Assembly: GCA_023701435.1 (NCBI GenBank)
Contig: JAMPXB010000005.1
Location: forward strand, 1 to 64,000
Source of the DNA: Bacteriovoracaceae bacterium
GTDB taxonomy: Bacteria > Bdellovibrionota > Bacteriovoracia > Bacteriovoracales > Bacteriovoracaceae
Length of the DNA: 64,000 nucleotides
Reading direction: 5' to 3'
Each line of letters opens with the position of its first letter. The first letter of the stretch is position 1. Shown in pieces: positions 43,137-52,057 of this stretch. Below the pieces are notes generated by a model. It did no database searches and was not told where the DNA came from. It saw only the letters and a list, made by a program, of their open reading frames with translations. A program made the position numbers and the translations under genes.

Positions 43137-45250
43137 GTTTTGTTCATGAACAGTCCTCTTGGGACTTTGTATCCTTTTCTTTCCAGAGTCTCGATGAATT
43201 TAGGAATAAATCCTGTTGCCATAAATTTACCCTGAATCTTTCCGTCTTTTCCGATACCTTCCTGCTTATAAGTAAAGATATCCTGTAAAGTTACAACGTC
43301 CCCCTGGATACCGCCGATCTCGGTGATATAGAGAATTTTTCTGGTACCATCATCGAGACGTGACTGCTGGATAATCATATGAACGGCAGAAGCGATCATT
43401 TCCTTAATGGCTTTTTGAGGCAATCCTGCTCCTGCATATTGCACTAGTGTCTCCAGACGACTAATGGCATCCCGCGGGGTATTGGAGTGGACAGTGGTCA
43501 TTGATCCATCATGACCAGTATTCATCGCCTGTAACATATCTAGGGTTTCACCACCTCGACACTCACCCACGACAATTCGGTCAGGTCGCATACGTAGCGT
43601 CTGTTTAACCAGACAGCGAATATCAATTTCCCCATCACCTTCCAAAGAAGGTGGACGTGTTTCCAGACGAACAACGTGGTCTTGCGGGAAGTTCAATTCA
43701 GCAGAATCTTCGCAGGTAATAATCCTTTCATTTGATTGAATGAATCCACCAAGCATGTTGATCAGAGTTGTTTTACCGGAACCCGTACCACCTGAGACCA
43801 CCAGATTTCGGTGTGCTTCCACTGAGATTCGCAGGAAGTCGGCCATCTCTTCTGTCATCGATCCAAATTTAACCAGATCTTTGTAGTTAAGGCGTTTTTC
43901 CGGAAATTTTCGAATGGTAATACAACAACCATCAATAGCACAGGGAGGGATAATGGCATGAACACGAGAGCCGTCTGGTAGACGGGCATCCACATAAGGC
44001 GTCTTTTCATCGATACGGCGGCCGATAGGAGCAACGATACGTTCAATAACGTTCATCACCTGACGATCATTGGTAAATGTGATCTCAGATTTTTTTACCT
44101 TACCACTTTGTTCATAATAAATTTTCTTAGGGCCCACTACCATGATTTCAGAAATGGACTTATCAGAAAGCATGTCCTCTAAGGGACCCAGGCCCAGGGC
44201 TTCATCCAAGATTTCTTTTACAATCCGGTTCATATCATCCCGGGTAGGAAGAATATTTTTGGTATCTTCTTTACCCAGCAGCTCCACCACCATTTTTTTG
44301 GTCTGCTCTCGCAGAATGATTTTGGCCTTCGGATCGTTATCATCTTGTTTTTTAAGATCCATCTCTTCTACGAGCGCTTTATGAATGCGGCTTTTAAGCT
44401 CCGTCCACAGATCTCTTTTCTTATCATCTGTAGGGGCTTCCCCATTTTTTGCCCCATTTTGTGATTGAGGTTTAGTGTCCTGAGGTTTTGCCAGTTTCTC
44501 TAAGGTCTTAAGTACATTTTTCTGAATCAACTTTCGGGCACAATCAGTAACACCAGCTCCGAAGGGCGAGCTCTTCGCACCAACAATAACCGGAGTGGAT
44601 CTGGAAAGCGCAGCTATACAACTGGCATCATCTCTTGGGATGGCGTGAAAAACGGGTTTACCAATCTGCTTACCAATCACATCGGGACTTACCGGGTGAC
44701 CGTTGACCGCCTGATTGACCAGAATTTGGATCATGTCTTTCGGGAAAAGCATGGTCACTAGATCGGTATACATTCTTTTACACTGGTTCACCGCCAGTAG
44801 ATCCGGAGAGGCCACTAAAAAGATGAGCGTTGAAAATTCCAATGCCTTTAAAGTCAGAGGTGTTAACTCACTTCCGGCATCAATAATGGTAAGGGGATAA
44901 ATATTAACAATAGCCTTTAAGGCCTTCCCTAGTGCTTCTTCATTGATCTGGTTGGCAGCAATGGCCTCCGTCGGCATGCCGATAAAGGAAATACCCGCTT
45001 TATGATCGGCGGTGAATAACTGAATAGAGCGTGGGTCCAAAGCCCCCGAAAACTCAGAAAGCTCCTTCAGGTTCTTCTTTGATTTAAGCCCAGTGATAAT
45101 GTTCTGATCTCCGCACGCTTTCTGGTCAAAATCCATCAAGAGTGTTTTGGCTCGAAGTTCACCAGCATAGGCAATGGCCAGGTTGGCAGCAACTTGTGAT
45201 TTGCCGACGCCACCTTTACCACCAATAATACTTATAATATGTCCTGCCAT
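43133..45250 (-). CDS. tadA: TadZ-TadA fusion: ParA-like domain plus pilus ATPase
   Basis: The 705-residue protein joins two proteins normally separate. Residues 1-255 form a ParA/MinD-like domain (TadZ/CpaE) with IIGGKGGVGKSQVAA. After a Gln/Lys/Asp-rich linker (about 256-290) comes CpaF/TadA with VVSGGTGSGKTTLINML (Walker A, about 487), ITCEDSAELNFPQDHVV (Asp box) and MRPDRIVVGECRGGETLDML (Walker B). The fused protein would localise and power Flp pilus assembly. The reading is continuous and the linker is intact, so fusion is real, not frameshifted. Confidence 0.9.
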   Translation of the reverse strand: MAGHIISIIGGKGGVGKSQVAANLAIAYAGELRAKTLLMDFDQKACGDQNIITGLKSKKNLKELSEFSGALDPRSIQLFTADHKAGISFIGMPTEAIAANQINEEALGKALKAIVNIYPLTIIDAGSELTPLTLKALEFSTLIFLVASPDLLAVNQCKRMYTDLVTMLFPKDMIQILVNQAVNGHPVSPDVIGKQIGKPVFHAIPRDDASCIAALSRSTPVIVGAKSSPFGAGVTDCARKLIQKNVLKTLEKLAKPQDTKPQSQNGAKNGEAPTDDKKRDLWTELKSRIHKALVEEMDLKKQDDNDPKAKIILREQTKKMVVELLGKEDTKNILPTRDDMNRIVKEILDEALGLGPLEDMLSDKSISEIMVVGPKKIYYEQSGKVKKSEITFTNDRQVMNVIERIVAPIGRRIDEKTPYVDARLPDGSRVHAIIPPCAIDGCCITIRKFPEKRLNYKDLVKFGSMTEEMADFLRISVEAHRNLVVSGGTGSGKTTLINMLGGFIQSNERIITCEDSAELNFPQDHVVRLETRPPSLEGDGEIDIRCLVKQTLRMRPDRIVVGECRGGETLDMLQAMNTGHDGSMTTVHSNTPRDAISRLETLVQYAGAGLPQKAIKEMIASAVHMIIQQSRLDDGTRKILYITEIGGIQGDVVTLQDIFTYKQEGIGKDGKIQGKFMATGFIPKFIETLERKGYKVPRGLFMNKT

Positions 45251-45252
45251 TC

Positions 45253-46815
45253 TTACTCTCTTCTCCGGAATTTTTTCCGGATTTCTTCAGAACCGGCGGA
45301 GGCAGATTCAACAACTTCAGGGGTCACAAAAATCACGTACTGACTCTTATTCGTTGAATAACTTTTCGAACGGTATAATCTGAATAATGGTGAACCGCCG
45401 CCGCTGCCGCCAGATGCCGGTTGTTGCGGAGCTGGGTCATTTCCGGTGTTATCATAGTCAGTAGCAGAGGTGTTTTGCACAATACCTCCGATCGCCGCTG
45501 ACTCTTTAGATTTTAAGATCAAATTAGTATTAACAGAGTTGCTGGTTGTTACCGGAGCAGCACTACCGGAAGCAACCTGGATACTGACTGACAACACGAT
45601 TCCTAACTCAATTTTTTCCTGCTCTAAAATCTTGGGCTTAACTTCCAGATCAAGTCCAACTTCAGCGGAACTAGCCTTTTGAAACTCCCCTGTTCCCAAG
45701 GCATATGGAATCGTTGTCTTTTTGGAAATCTTTCCGCCTTGTTCAAAACCATCACGCACAATAACCATGCCAGACTGGATAGTTCTGGCGTAGCCGGCAC
45801 TTTTGGCGGCATTCAACTTGGGAAATAAGTTTGTAATGGTGGCACTCAAGGTACCTTCAGAAGCACGACCTGTGAGATTTCCGCTCTCGGTTTGTCCGAA
45901 TTGAATCTGACTACTGTCTTCACCCATCAAAGGGGCCCATTTAAAAGCGAATACTTTGTTGTAACTTTTTGATAATTCCACAAACTGAGAGGTAATCTTG
46001 ACCATTTTAGGGGTCGGCTGTGGTTCTTTCTTCTCGTTAACGGCAATGAAATCAATAATGTCTTCAGTAACCGGGGTTTCAAAACGCTGACTATTCGCAG
46101 AGAGATTTCGAATTTTTGGTGGTAAATAAGCCTTGGCAATAGTTACCGCAAGTTTCTTTTTATTCTCATTACTCACGACGCCTTCAAGCCAGTAGACCTT
46201 ATTAACAATCCTAACGGTTACATCTTTCAGGTTGTTTTTTGCAAGTTCATCACTCATTTTACGGGCAATGACTCTTTGAGTTTGGGGAGAGAGCTCAATC
46301 AGTGTCAAAACGTCCGGATAATTTGCCAATACCTGAGAAACTCTTCCGATATCATCCGGTACAACAATTTCTCCGCCGACAAAAACCTTTCCGCCTTTAA
46401 TACCAATTTCAAGACCTTCAACATCTCCTATCAGTTCTCTTAGTTCCGAAACAGTGTTGGATTTACCAGTAGCTGTTACCACGACAGTATACTTTAAACG
46501 AATATCGCCCAACGTATCACGAATCAATACAGTAGTTCTTCCGGGCTTAAGACCCTTAAAGATAATTTCTCTTTTCTGAGGTACCAGAACTAACTTCAAG
46601 AACTGTTCATTCCCAATGGTCATCTTGGTGCTGTAATCAAAGTCCACTTTTTCGATGGCATCAATTCCCATCGCCACTTCTAATTCTTTTTCTGTTACGT
46701 TGGAAGGGCTTGTCGCGGCGGCTGGATCGGCAGGGGTCACAGGAGTCGAGCTCTGACCCCAGGCCAGACTAAATCCTAAAAATAAAACTGAAGTGATAAA
46801 AAGCTTAACGGCCAC
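45253..46815 (-). CDS. cpaC: Tad pilus secretin (CpaC/RcpA)
   Basis: GTG 46815 is preferred as start: AAGGA is 9 bases upstream and it gives a signal peptide (VAVKLFITSVLFLGFSLAWGQ); ATG 46881 would lie deep within cpaB. The protein is about 520 residues. It has N-domains followed by the secretin fold (VPQKREIIFKGLKPGRTTV..., and AAIGGIVQNTSATDYDNTG near the C-terminus). It is the outer-membrane ring for the pilus. Adjacent CpaB stabilises such secretins. Confidence 0.88.
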   Translation of the reverse strand: MAVKLFITSVLFLGFSLAWGQSSTPVTPADPAAATSPSNVTEKELEVAMGIDAIEKVDFDYSTKMTIGNEQFLKLVLVPQKREIIFKGLKPGRTTVLIRDTLGDIRLKYTVVVTATGKSNTVSELRELIGDVEGLEIGIKGGKVFVGGEIVVPDDIGRVSQVLANYPDVLTLIELSPQTQRVIARKMSDELAKNNLKDVTVRIVNKVYWLEGVVSNENKKKLAVTIAKAYLPPKIRNLSANSQRFETPVTEDIIDFIAVNEKKEPQPTPKMVKITSQFVELSKSYNKVFAFKWAPLMGEDSSQIQFGQTESGNLTGRASEGTLSATITNLFPKLNAAKSAGYARTIQSGMVIVRDGFEQGGKISKKTTIPYALGTGEFQKASSAEVGLDLEVKPKILEQEKIELGIVLSVSIQVASGSAAPVTTSNSVNTNLILKSKESAAIGGIVQNTSATDYDNTGNDPAPQQPASGGSGGGSPLFRLYRSKSYSTNKSQYVIFVTPEVVESASAGSEEIRKKFRRRE

Positions 46816-47638
46816 CAGCACCAGTCCTTTTTGTTTCCCTTGCCATCTGTTCTGCAAAATAAGTTTTTGCTTCGGCTGCATCTTCGCCTAAAACGTCATA
46901 AAGTCGGGTTGCACTTATACGTTCAATGGTCTTGTCATCATTGTTTCGAAGAGAAAGATAAATTCCATTCCCAGCCGAAATTAAGAACACCATTTTCTGT
47001 ACTTCAAAAGGTGTTAGTTCCAAAGTAACAGTATTGAAATTGGTGTATGAATTTAGCTTCATCTGACGAGAATCATTTTCTGATGACTTTAAATTAACAA
47101 TAGGAACCGAGTTGGTTACATAAAGACCGGTAGAAAGTAAAAGCACATCCTGAAGAACTGTCTTCACTTTCAATCTTTCTTTTTTTCCTGAAGCATAATC
47201 CACCAGGGCCAGGACATCGACGCGATCTCCAGGCTTAAGTAAACGAGAGACCGCCTGATTTTCAGTAACCTGAATTGAAAGTGCCCTTTTACCAATGGAA
47301 ATCTGTCTTGATAATCCAGATTGAGAACCCGGATAAGTCACTCGAGGAACGGTAATCTGTTCGCCTTTTTTAATGGGAACTGCTGCGATTGTATTATAGA
47401 GATCCTCCACTCTTTTAAAGTGACCAGGCATCTGAAACTTTGAGGGAATATTAATGAGCTGAACTTTTCTATCATCTATGATTTCAAGTTCCTTGATGTC
47501 TTCCTTGGCTATAACCACAGGTGTTTGGTTACCATAATCGCTCTGAAGTTCGGTTTCACGACTTGAAATGTACGACCAGATCATCGCAACAGCGAGTCCA
47601 GCTAAAATCAAACTTGTAGTAAAGGCGCGACTATTCAT
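46805..47638 (-). CDS. cpaB: Flp pilus assembly protein CpaB (SAF domain)
   Basis: The 277-residue protein has an N-terminal membrane segment (SRAFTTSLILAGLAVAMIWSYI) and a SAF domain (PVVIAKEDIKELEIIDDRKVQL, LKPGDRVDVLALVDY). CpaB supports secretin function in the periplasm. It overlaps the secretin start by 11 bases. About 85 bases separate it from the upstream pseudopilin gene. Confidence 0.9.
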   Translation of the reverse strand: MNSRAFTTSLILAGLAVAMIWSYISSRETELQSDYGNQTPVVIAKEDIKELEIIDDRKVQLINIPSKFQMPGHFKRVEDLYNTIAAVPIKKGEQITVPRVTYPGSQSGLSRQISIGKRALSIQVTENQAVSRLLKPGDRVDVLALVDYASGKKERLKVKTVLQDVLLLSTGLYVTNSVPIVNLKSSENDSRQMKLNSYTNFNTVTLELTPFEVQKMVFLISAGNGIYLSLRNNDDKTIERISATRLYDVLGEDAAEAKTYFAEQMARETKRTGAGGR

Positions 47639-47722
47639 TGTTCATCCTAAACTTTGAATGGATTTTCGATGACTTAATAATATCAGATTTTTTCTAGCAT
47701 GGAGTAAAAGAACCGAATTTAC

Positions 47723-48232
47723 CTACTTAGTTATTAAGCAACTACTATGATCAATAGTTTGCTTAAAGTCTCCTCCGATCAAATCAGGCAAGTAATAGAC
47801 AGATCCGTTCTGGTGTAAGTATGTCTGGCCGCAGACTCCATAAACAGTACCGACCCTGACCCATAAAGTTTTTGGATCAGTGTACTTGTCCTCACACTTG
47901 TCAGAAGGAGCTTCTTTAAAGGGAATACTGATTTTATAACAGGGCATGACCGGCGCAGTGGAACCATCTTTAAAATAATCGCGCCAACCAATGAAGAACA
48001 TTCCAAACTGTTTCCACTGATCAAACTGAGTGTTGGCAGTTGGTCCGGGAATAGTTGAGTTATTTTGAATCCTATAATAAAAGTAAGCGCGAGTTATTTT
48101 TTGCTGATTGATCGAACCATTGATAGAACTGGCAAAGCCCCCTATCACCGAGTAAATCGTGATCATTAAAGGAAGAAAAATAATGAGCTCAATCAGGGCC
48201 TGCCCTTTTTGAGTTTGTTCATATTTTTTCAT
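47723..48232 (-). CDS. TadE-like pseudopilin (second)
   Basis: The 169-residue protein begins KKYEQTQKGQALIELIIFLP, a TadE/TadF-type signal for prepilin processing (G-Q-A-x-I-E). The mature part is hydrophobic then polar, with four cysteines in the C-terminal half. It is the minor pilin or adhesin-carrying subunit. It starts at the last base of the upstream TadE-like gene. Confidence 0.78.
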   Translation of the reverse strand: MKKYEQTQKGQALIELIIFLPLMITIYSVIGGFASSINGSINQQKITRAYFYYRIQNNSTIPGPTANTQFDQWKQFGMFFIGWRDYFKDGSTAPVMPCYKISIPFKEAPSDKCEDKYTDPKTLWVRVGTVYGVCGQTYLHQNGSVYYLPDLIGGDFKQTIDHSSCLITK

Positions 48233-48756
48233 TAACAGCCATTATCAAATAGGGTGATATCAAAAGTACTGCAATTCTCATTATTGGAAATAGCAAAGCA
48301 TAAGCGCCTTGCACATTCAGCCCGGCTCGGTTCCTTGCCCAAAAAAGACTCCGAAACCATCTCCAGTTTTTTTTCACCAGCAATCTTTCCCATAACATCT
48401 ATTGTAAGTTCAAAGCTCGTGCGTCCACCGACAGTTAGATACTGCGAAGGAGTCATCCCTTCTTCAACTGGATTGATCTTAAAATTAGAATTAGGAACAT
48501 CAAAAATGCTTAGATTATAAATGGCAAAAGTTTCTTCTGCTTTCTGTCCCGCCTGGCTAATGGTGGCCATAGGAGAGGCCAAACTGTTGTCAGCAGTTAA
48601 GTACACCCGGCTGGCCATAAATGTTGCATACTGGACCAGATAACCGGTGGCATAGTTCATCGAGGTAGTGAAAATCACCAGGATCAGGCTTACCCCAAAA
48701 GCAAAGGTAAGAATAAACTCAACCGTCGATTGACCTTTTTCATTTTTCAGGTTCAT
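48232..48756 (-). CDS. TadE-like pseudopilin (first)
   Basis: The 174-residue protein starts MNLKNEKGQSTVEFILTFAFG, the TadE-like processing site KGQ-x-x-V-E-F. The C-terminus carries CARRLCFAISNNENC and a final Cys, which may form disulfides. It overlaps the pilin gene before it by 4 bases. Part of the tad locus, with a minor-pilin role. Confidence 0.8.
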   Translation of the reverse strand: MNLKNEKGQSTVEFILTFAFGVSLILVIFTTSMNYATGYLVQYATFMASRVYLTADNSLASPMATISQAGQKAEETFAIYNLSIFDVPNSNFKINPVEEGMTPSQYLTVGGRTSFELTIDVMGKIAGEKKLEMVSESFLGKEPSRAECARRLCFAISNNENCSTFDITLFDNGC

Positions 48757-49058
48757 TCGTATGCATCCAATGGACCAAAAAACCTCGTCCCATTATTATC
48801 AACATCATGATAGGAAGGATGAATCGAACCCTCACGATTATCACGAGGTACATCAACGAAGTCAGGACTTTTTCGGGTATAAGCGTGACGGTAAGCAAAC
48901 TCATTTTGAGTTTTTATCTTCTCTCCAATCTTACCTTGAGTACCAAAAAGCTTTTTAAAGGCTTCGCTATTATAGAAAGTTAAAACCAGAGAAATAGCTA
49001 CTACTAAGAGGAGAATGTACTCAACCAGAGTCTGGCCTTGTTCCGATTTTATCTCCAT
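48753..49058 (-). CDS. Flp-type pilin-like protein
   Basis: The 101-residue protein begins EIKSEQGQTLVEYILLLVVAISLVL, with the G/Q-T-x-V-E-Y motif. It has no cysteine and a charged C-terminus rich in Arg/Asp. It is smaller than TadE and larger than typical Flp pilins, so it is a variant pilin or pseudopilin. Confidence 0.78.
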   Translation of the reverse strand: MEIKSEQGQTLVEYILLLVVAISLVLTFYNSEAFKKLFGTQGKIGEKIKTQNEFAYRHAYTRKSPDFVDVPRDNREGSIHPSYHDVDNNGTRFFGPLDAYE

Positions 49059-49543
49059 ATGTTAAGTCCCAATATTAACCAGGCCAAAAAGATCACGGGG
49101 GCATAACTGAAGCGTGATTGCAGAGTGACCTTTACCCCTTCCCAATAGTGATTAATAAGATAGGCCTTAAGTTTACCACCATTTTTTAAAATCCTATAAG
49201 TCAGAAGAAAAGCACCGGTAATTATCGTACTAAGCACAAGCTTTTCAAAATAGGGCAAATGAAACTCAAGAGGAATGATCAGAAATAAGGATGCCAGGTA
49301 CTTGGAATCTCCCGCTCCCATTATTTTCACAAGATACAGAAAAAAACCGATGATAATGAAACCTACAGGGAAAATAAATATTTCCCAGTTAAACTGGTAA
49401 AGATCCCGGAAGGTCAGATAAAAAACCACCGCTAGGGCGGTGTTTAAGAGTGGCCACTTGTTAGAAATCTTATGGGTCTTAAAGTCTATCCAGGCCACGA
49501 TCAGCAGCTCTATCAGCACCAGCGAGAATACGTAAGCCATCAA
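49049..49543 (-). CDS. cpaA: Prepilin peptidase (CpaA/TadV)
   Basis: The 164-residue membrane protein has about five helices. IDFKTHKISN gives the first conserved Asp and KIMGAGDSKYLASL the GxGD motif of aspartic prepilin peptidases. It would cleave all the pilins here, and possibly the prepilin-S74 protein at 1.0-2.1 kb. It overlaps the genes on both sides. Confidence 0.92.
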   Translation of the reverse strand: MMAYVFSLVLIELLIVAWIDFKTHKISNKWPLLNTALAVVFYLTFRDLYQFNWEIFIFPVGFIIIGFFLYLVKIMGAGDSKYLASLFLIIPLEFHLPYFEKLVLSTIITGAFLLTYRILKNGGKLKAYLINHYWEGVKVTLQSRFSYAPVIFLAWLILGLNIWR

Positions 49544-49758
49544 GGGCCACCCTGAAAAGAATTGTCATATCCCTGGTACCAACATTCCTTAGGACAGACA
49601 CCTATCGTAAGATGGGTAGAGAGAACATGACTTACTCCTCCCAATGAATTGCTGAAGAAGCCAGTAAAACTGTTAATGATATTGAAACCAAAGATAATGG
49701 CAAACGCGAGAATAAAAATATATTCGACAGTTGCTTGTCCGCAACGAAACCATTTCAT
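49540..49758 (-). CDS. Small Flp/TadE-like pilin
   Basis: The 72-residue protein begins KWFRCGQATVEYIFILAFAII, with the CGQ-A-T-V-E-Y processing site and a hydrophobic segment, and ends in a short tail with two cysteines (CPKECW). It overlaps the peptidase gene by 4 bases. It is probably a minor pilin. Confidence 0.8.
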   Translation of the reverse strand: MKWFRCGQATVEYIFILAFAIIFGFNIINSFTGFFSNSLGGVSHVLSTHLTIGVCPKECWYQGYDNSFQGGP

Positions 49759-49812
49759 TGTGAAATGCTACCATGATCGAAAACGTAGGCAAGGCTTTTC
49801 AGACCTCGCCTA

Positions 49813-50022
49813 TTAATTGAACAGATCGCTTTCGATTTTTTCTTGAGTGCCTTTCATAACAGAACCAAGGATACCGCCCTCTCCATCTTCACCGAAGAGC
49901 TGCTTAGTAATGGCCCCTTTAAACTTAATAACGATCGCGGCTGCCACAGCTACGAGTAGAATATACTCCGTAGAGGTCTGTCCGCTCTCATCTTTTAGAT
50001 AAGCAACTATCTTGTCCCTCAT
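49813..50022 (-). CDS. flp: Major Flp pilin
   Basis: The 69-residue protein has KDESGQTSTEYILLVAVAAA: cleavage after the Gly is expected (G15|Q), with the Glu at +5 and the Tyr at +6, which is the Flp signature. It lies first in the tad locus with TAAGGGGG as ribosome site and its own sigma-28-like promoter. It would be the major structural subunit of the pilus. Confidence 0.9.
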   Translation of the reverse strand: MRDKIVAYLKDESGQTSTEYILLVAVAAAIVIKFKGAITKQLFGEDGEGGILGSVMKGTQEKIESDLFN

Positions 50023-50063
50023 AATTCCCCCTTAAAGGAGCAATCCACTGATTGCTGAGAATC

Positions 50064-50091
50064 TTATCGACCTCAGTTTTGAAAAACTTTA
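50064..50091 (-). promoter_or_regulatory. Sigma-28 (FliA)-like promoter of the tad locus
   Basis: The minus strand reads TAAAGTTT (50084-50091, perfect), a 12-base spacer and GTCGATAA (50064-50071; 7 of 8). The start codon is 42 bases beyond the -10. The rest of 50092-50228 is AT-rich, with no gene recognised. Confidence 0.62.
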
Positions 50092-50228
50092 GACTTCCAA
50101 ACTATTTATCTGAAGCCATTATAACACAATACGTTATATTATAGGGTGTTTTTCTATTTACAATTATAAGCCATGGTAACCATTGTACTTTTTTAGCATA
50201 TCGGAATAAAAAAATACTAAACTTGCCT

Positions 50229-50258
50229 CTGACAGTAGCCAGCGAAATAGGTTATGAT
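50229..50258 (+). promoter_or_regulatory. Sigma-70 promoter of the 6S-like RNA
   Basis: CTGACA (50229-50234), an 18-base spacer and TATGAT (50253-50258) lie exactly 7 bases before the GGG that would begin the RNA at 50265. The fit of promoter, start and closing stem supports a stable RNA gene. Confidence 0.65.
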
Positions 50259-50264
50259 AGTTAT

Positions 50265-50456
50265 GGGTCCGGGGCGAAGCCATAAAGTTTCGCCCCTACG
50301 ATTTTTTTTTCGGGAGCGGTCCCTGATCACGGTGTGCAAGCTTGCCTGGCTTAGTATTAAGTCAGAATGTGAGAAGCCTAAAGTGATTACTAATTGCGCC
50401 CACCTAGTTTTCTAGGGGCGCGAAACCGTATTAAGCCTTCCCCCGGACCTTTTTTT
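50265..50456 (+). ncRNA. ssrS: 6S-RNA-like transcript
   Basis: About 190 bases lie between a promoter and a T-run. GGTCCGGGG (50266-50274) pairs with CCCCCGGACC (50440-50449) to form the closing stem, followed by seven T residues. The 3' half contains GAGAAGCCTAAA, like the GAGAAGCCTTAAA of E. coli 6S RNA, and a strong hairpin GCGCC...CTAGttttCTAG...GGCGC. An alternative hairpin GGGGCGAA/TTCGCCCC is also possible near the 5' end. 6S RNA binds and controls RNA polymerase in stationary phase. SRP RNA was considered and rejected because its GGAAGGAAGCAG motif is absent. Confidence 0.65.
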
Positions 50457-50548
50457 CACTCATCCTTACTCTCAAAGAAGCATGTTTCCAGTTTGCCCCT
50501 ACAAACATTTGTCTTGACGATACTGGCCTAAAACCAAACAATAAAACT

Positions 50549-51079
50549 ATGGATACGATTAACGTTAATGATTATCAAAATGTCTCCTGGATCGAAACTC
50601 TAGCACTTGAAGAAGTGAACATGGAGGAATCAGGTATTATTCGTTTTCATGATCACTTAAACACGCAGCAATTACTGGAAGAATCTTCTCTTAATTTTGT
50701 GAATAAGCTCAAAGATCGTTTTGAATTTTATGTTTCGCTATTCAACCAGTACCGTAGTAATCGTGACAACTCACGCTCAATTAAACTCTTTCGAATTTCC
50801 AATACTGTGAATGACTTCATTCTCTTCCGAAATTCTCTCAAGTTGATTGTGGCCCGCCGTTCACCAGATGTAGTGAGTATCGGATTTCTTTCCAATAATG
50901 GCGGTTTGTTTTCGGCCCGTCTGGCGAATGAAAATCAATCCATCCATGCCATTCATGAAATCAAGGCCCATGTCGGCCCTTTCAATACCATTACCTGGAG
51001 ATTTCAAGGTGAACCGGTAGAAGTGGAAGCTTTGGTGAAATACTATCTCACTGAGTTTGTAAAAAACTCTTCACGTTAA
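50549..51079 (+). CDS. Hypothetical protein after the 6S-like RNA
   Basis: The 176-residue protein is soluble, without cysteines or a signal peptide. The first 30 residues are acidic, followed by a helical then beta-strand region (VVSIGFLSNNGGLFSARL). No motif is recognised. It ends in a 9-base overlap with the convergent reductase gene. The start at 50549 has no clear ribosome site. Confidence 0.68.
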   Translation: MDTINVNDYQNVSWIETLALEEVNMEESGIIRFHDHLNTQQLLEESSLNFVNKLKDRFEFYVSLFNQYRSNRDNSRSIKLFRISNTVNDFILFRNSLKLIVARRSPDVVSIGFLSNNGGLFSARLANENQSIHAIHEIKAHVGPFNTITWRFQGEPVEVEALVKYYLTEFVKNSSR

Positions 51080-51988
51080 ACCAATTGAATTCAGTCTTTT
51101 GTAGGTAATGCTGAGAGATTCTTCAATCTTGGGCATTTTTACATTCAAAAATTCTTCGATATTCGCGGTGTCTAGTCGGTAGAAGTACTGTGTGTTTCCT
51201 TCGTTTTTCCTGTCACTAGGAAAAGTTCCGCTAGTTTTCTGAATCAAACCTTCATCTTTTTTAAATATCCTTGCATAGATCTTAGCAAACTCATATCTGG
51301 TCATGAAATCCTGACTGGAAACATGGAACAAGCGATTGGTTGCTTTTTTAGCAATCATGGCCCGAACAACTTTTACCAGGATTTGGACATCTAAAAATCC
51401 GGTATAGACCGAATCATCAGCATAGATCGGAAGATTTTTAGCAAACGAAGCCTGCAAAGTTTCGAACCAATTATCATGTCTGGAATTGTAGCCCCGTCCA
51501 TAGAGGGGGGAACATCTCAAAATTAAGTAATTAAGGCAGGAGCGCTGGATATAAAATTCAGTGGAAGAGAGTGTGCTTCCATAGGTAGTGTTCGGTATTG
51601 GTGTCTCCCCTTCCCGATAAATAGTGTCTTGTCCGCTTAAAACATAACCTGAGGATATGTATATAAACTGCGCCCCATTTCTTTCTGAGGCTTGAGCACA
51701 GTTGGCCGCCCCGGAAGAATTCAAAGCCTCAGCGACCTTAGGGGAAAGCTGACATTCTTTTAAAGAACTCATTCCTGCTGCATAAATCGTAATATCAGGC
51801 TTAATAATGGTGGTAATACTTGTGACATATTCTTTTTTAAGGACATCGCACGGAATACAGGTGACTCCCCTGATAGTAACAGGTGTCTTATGATAAGTTC
51901 CGATAATTCGAAATTCATCTTTCAGCATTTCCAGAAAATTTGATCCTACAAAGGATGAGACCCCAAAGATCAGAATGGTTTTTTTCAT
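51071..51988 (-). CDS. RmlD-like NAD(P)-dependent sugar-nucleotide reductase
   Basis: The 305-residue protein begins TILIFGVSSFVGSNFLEML, a Rossmann G-x-x-x-x-G-x motif. The YGSTLSSTEFYIQ stretch holds the Tyr of the SDR Y-x-x-x-K site, but the Lys is replaced (Y-G-S-T-L). It is like dTDP-4-dehydrorhamnose reductases (RmlD), and may build surface glycans or modify flagellin, which is encoded next. The changed Lys makes the activity uncertain. Confidence 0.78.
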   Translation of the reverse strand: MKKTILIFGVSSFVGSNFLEMLKDEFRIIGTYHKTPVTIRGVTCIPCDVLKKEYVTSITTIIKPDITIYAAGMSSLKECQLSPKVAEALNSSGAANCAQASERNGAQFIYISSGYVLSGQDTIYREGETPIPNTTYGSTLSSTEFYIQRSCLNYLILRCSPLYGRGYNSRHDNWFETLQASFAKNLPIYADDSVYTGFLDVQILVKVVRAMIAKKATNRLFHVSSQDFMTRYEFAKIYARIFKKDEGLIQKTSGTFPSDRKNEGNTQYFYRLDTANIEEFLNVKMPKIEESLSITYKRLNSIGLT

Positions 51989-52010
51989 GGGATTATTTTA
52001 GCACAGGGAT

Positions 52011-52045
52011 AAAAAAAAGAAACCTTCCCCCATTCGGGGGAAGGT
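52011..52045 (-). terminator. Terminator after the first flagellin gene
   Basis: A 10-bp stem (52022-52031 with 52036-52045), CCTTCCCCC/GGGGGAAGG, with a 4-base loop is followed on the minus strand by a run of T residues. It begins 12 bases after the flagellin stop. Confidence 0.88.
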
Positions 52046-52057
52046 AAGTGGGTGTGT

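Noticed and set aside
50265..50456. SRP RNA or tmRNA
   Set aside because: The GGAAGGAAGCAG motif of SRP RNA and the tRNA-like ends of tmRNA are absent.
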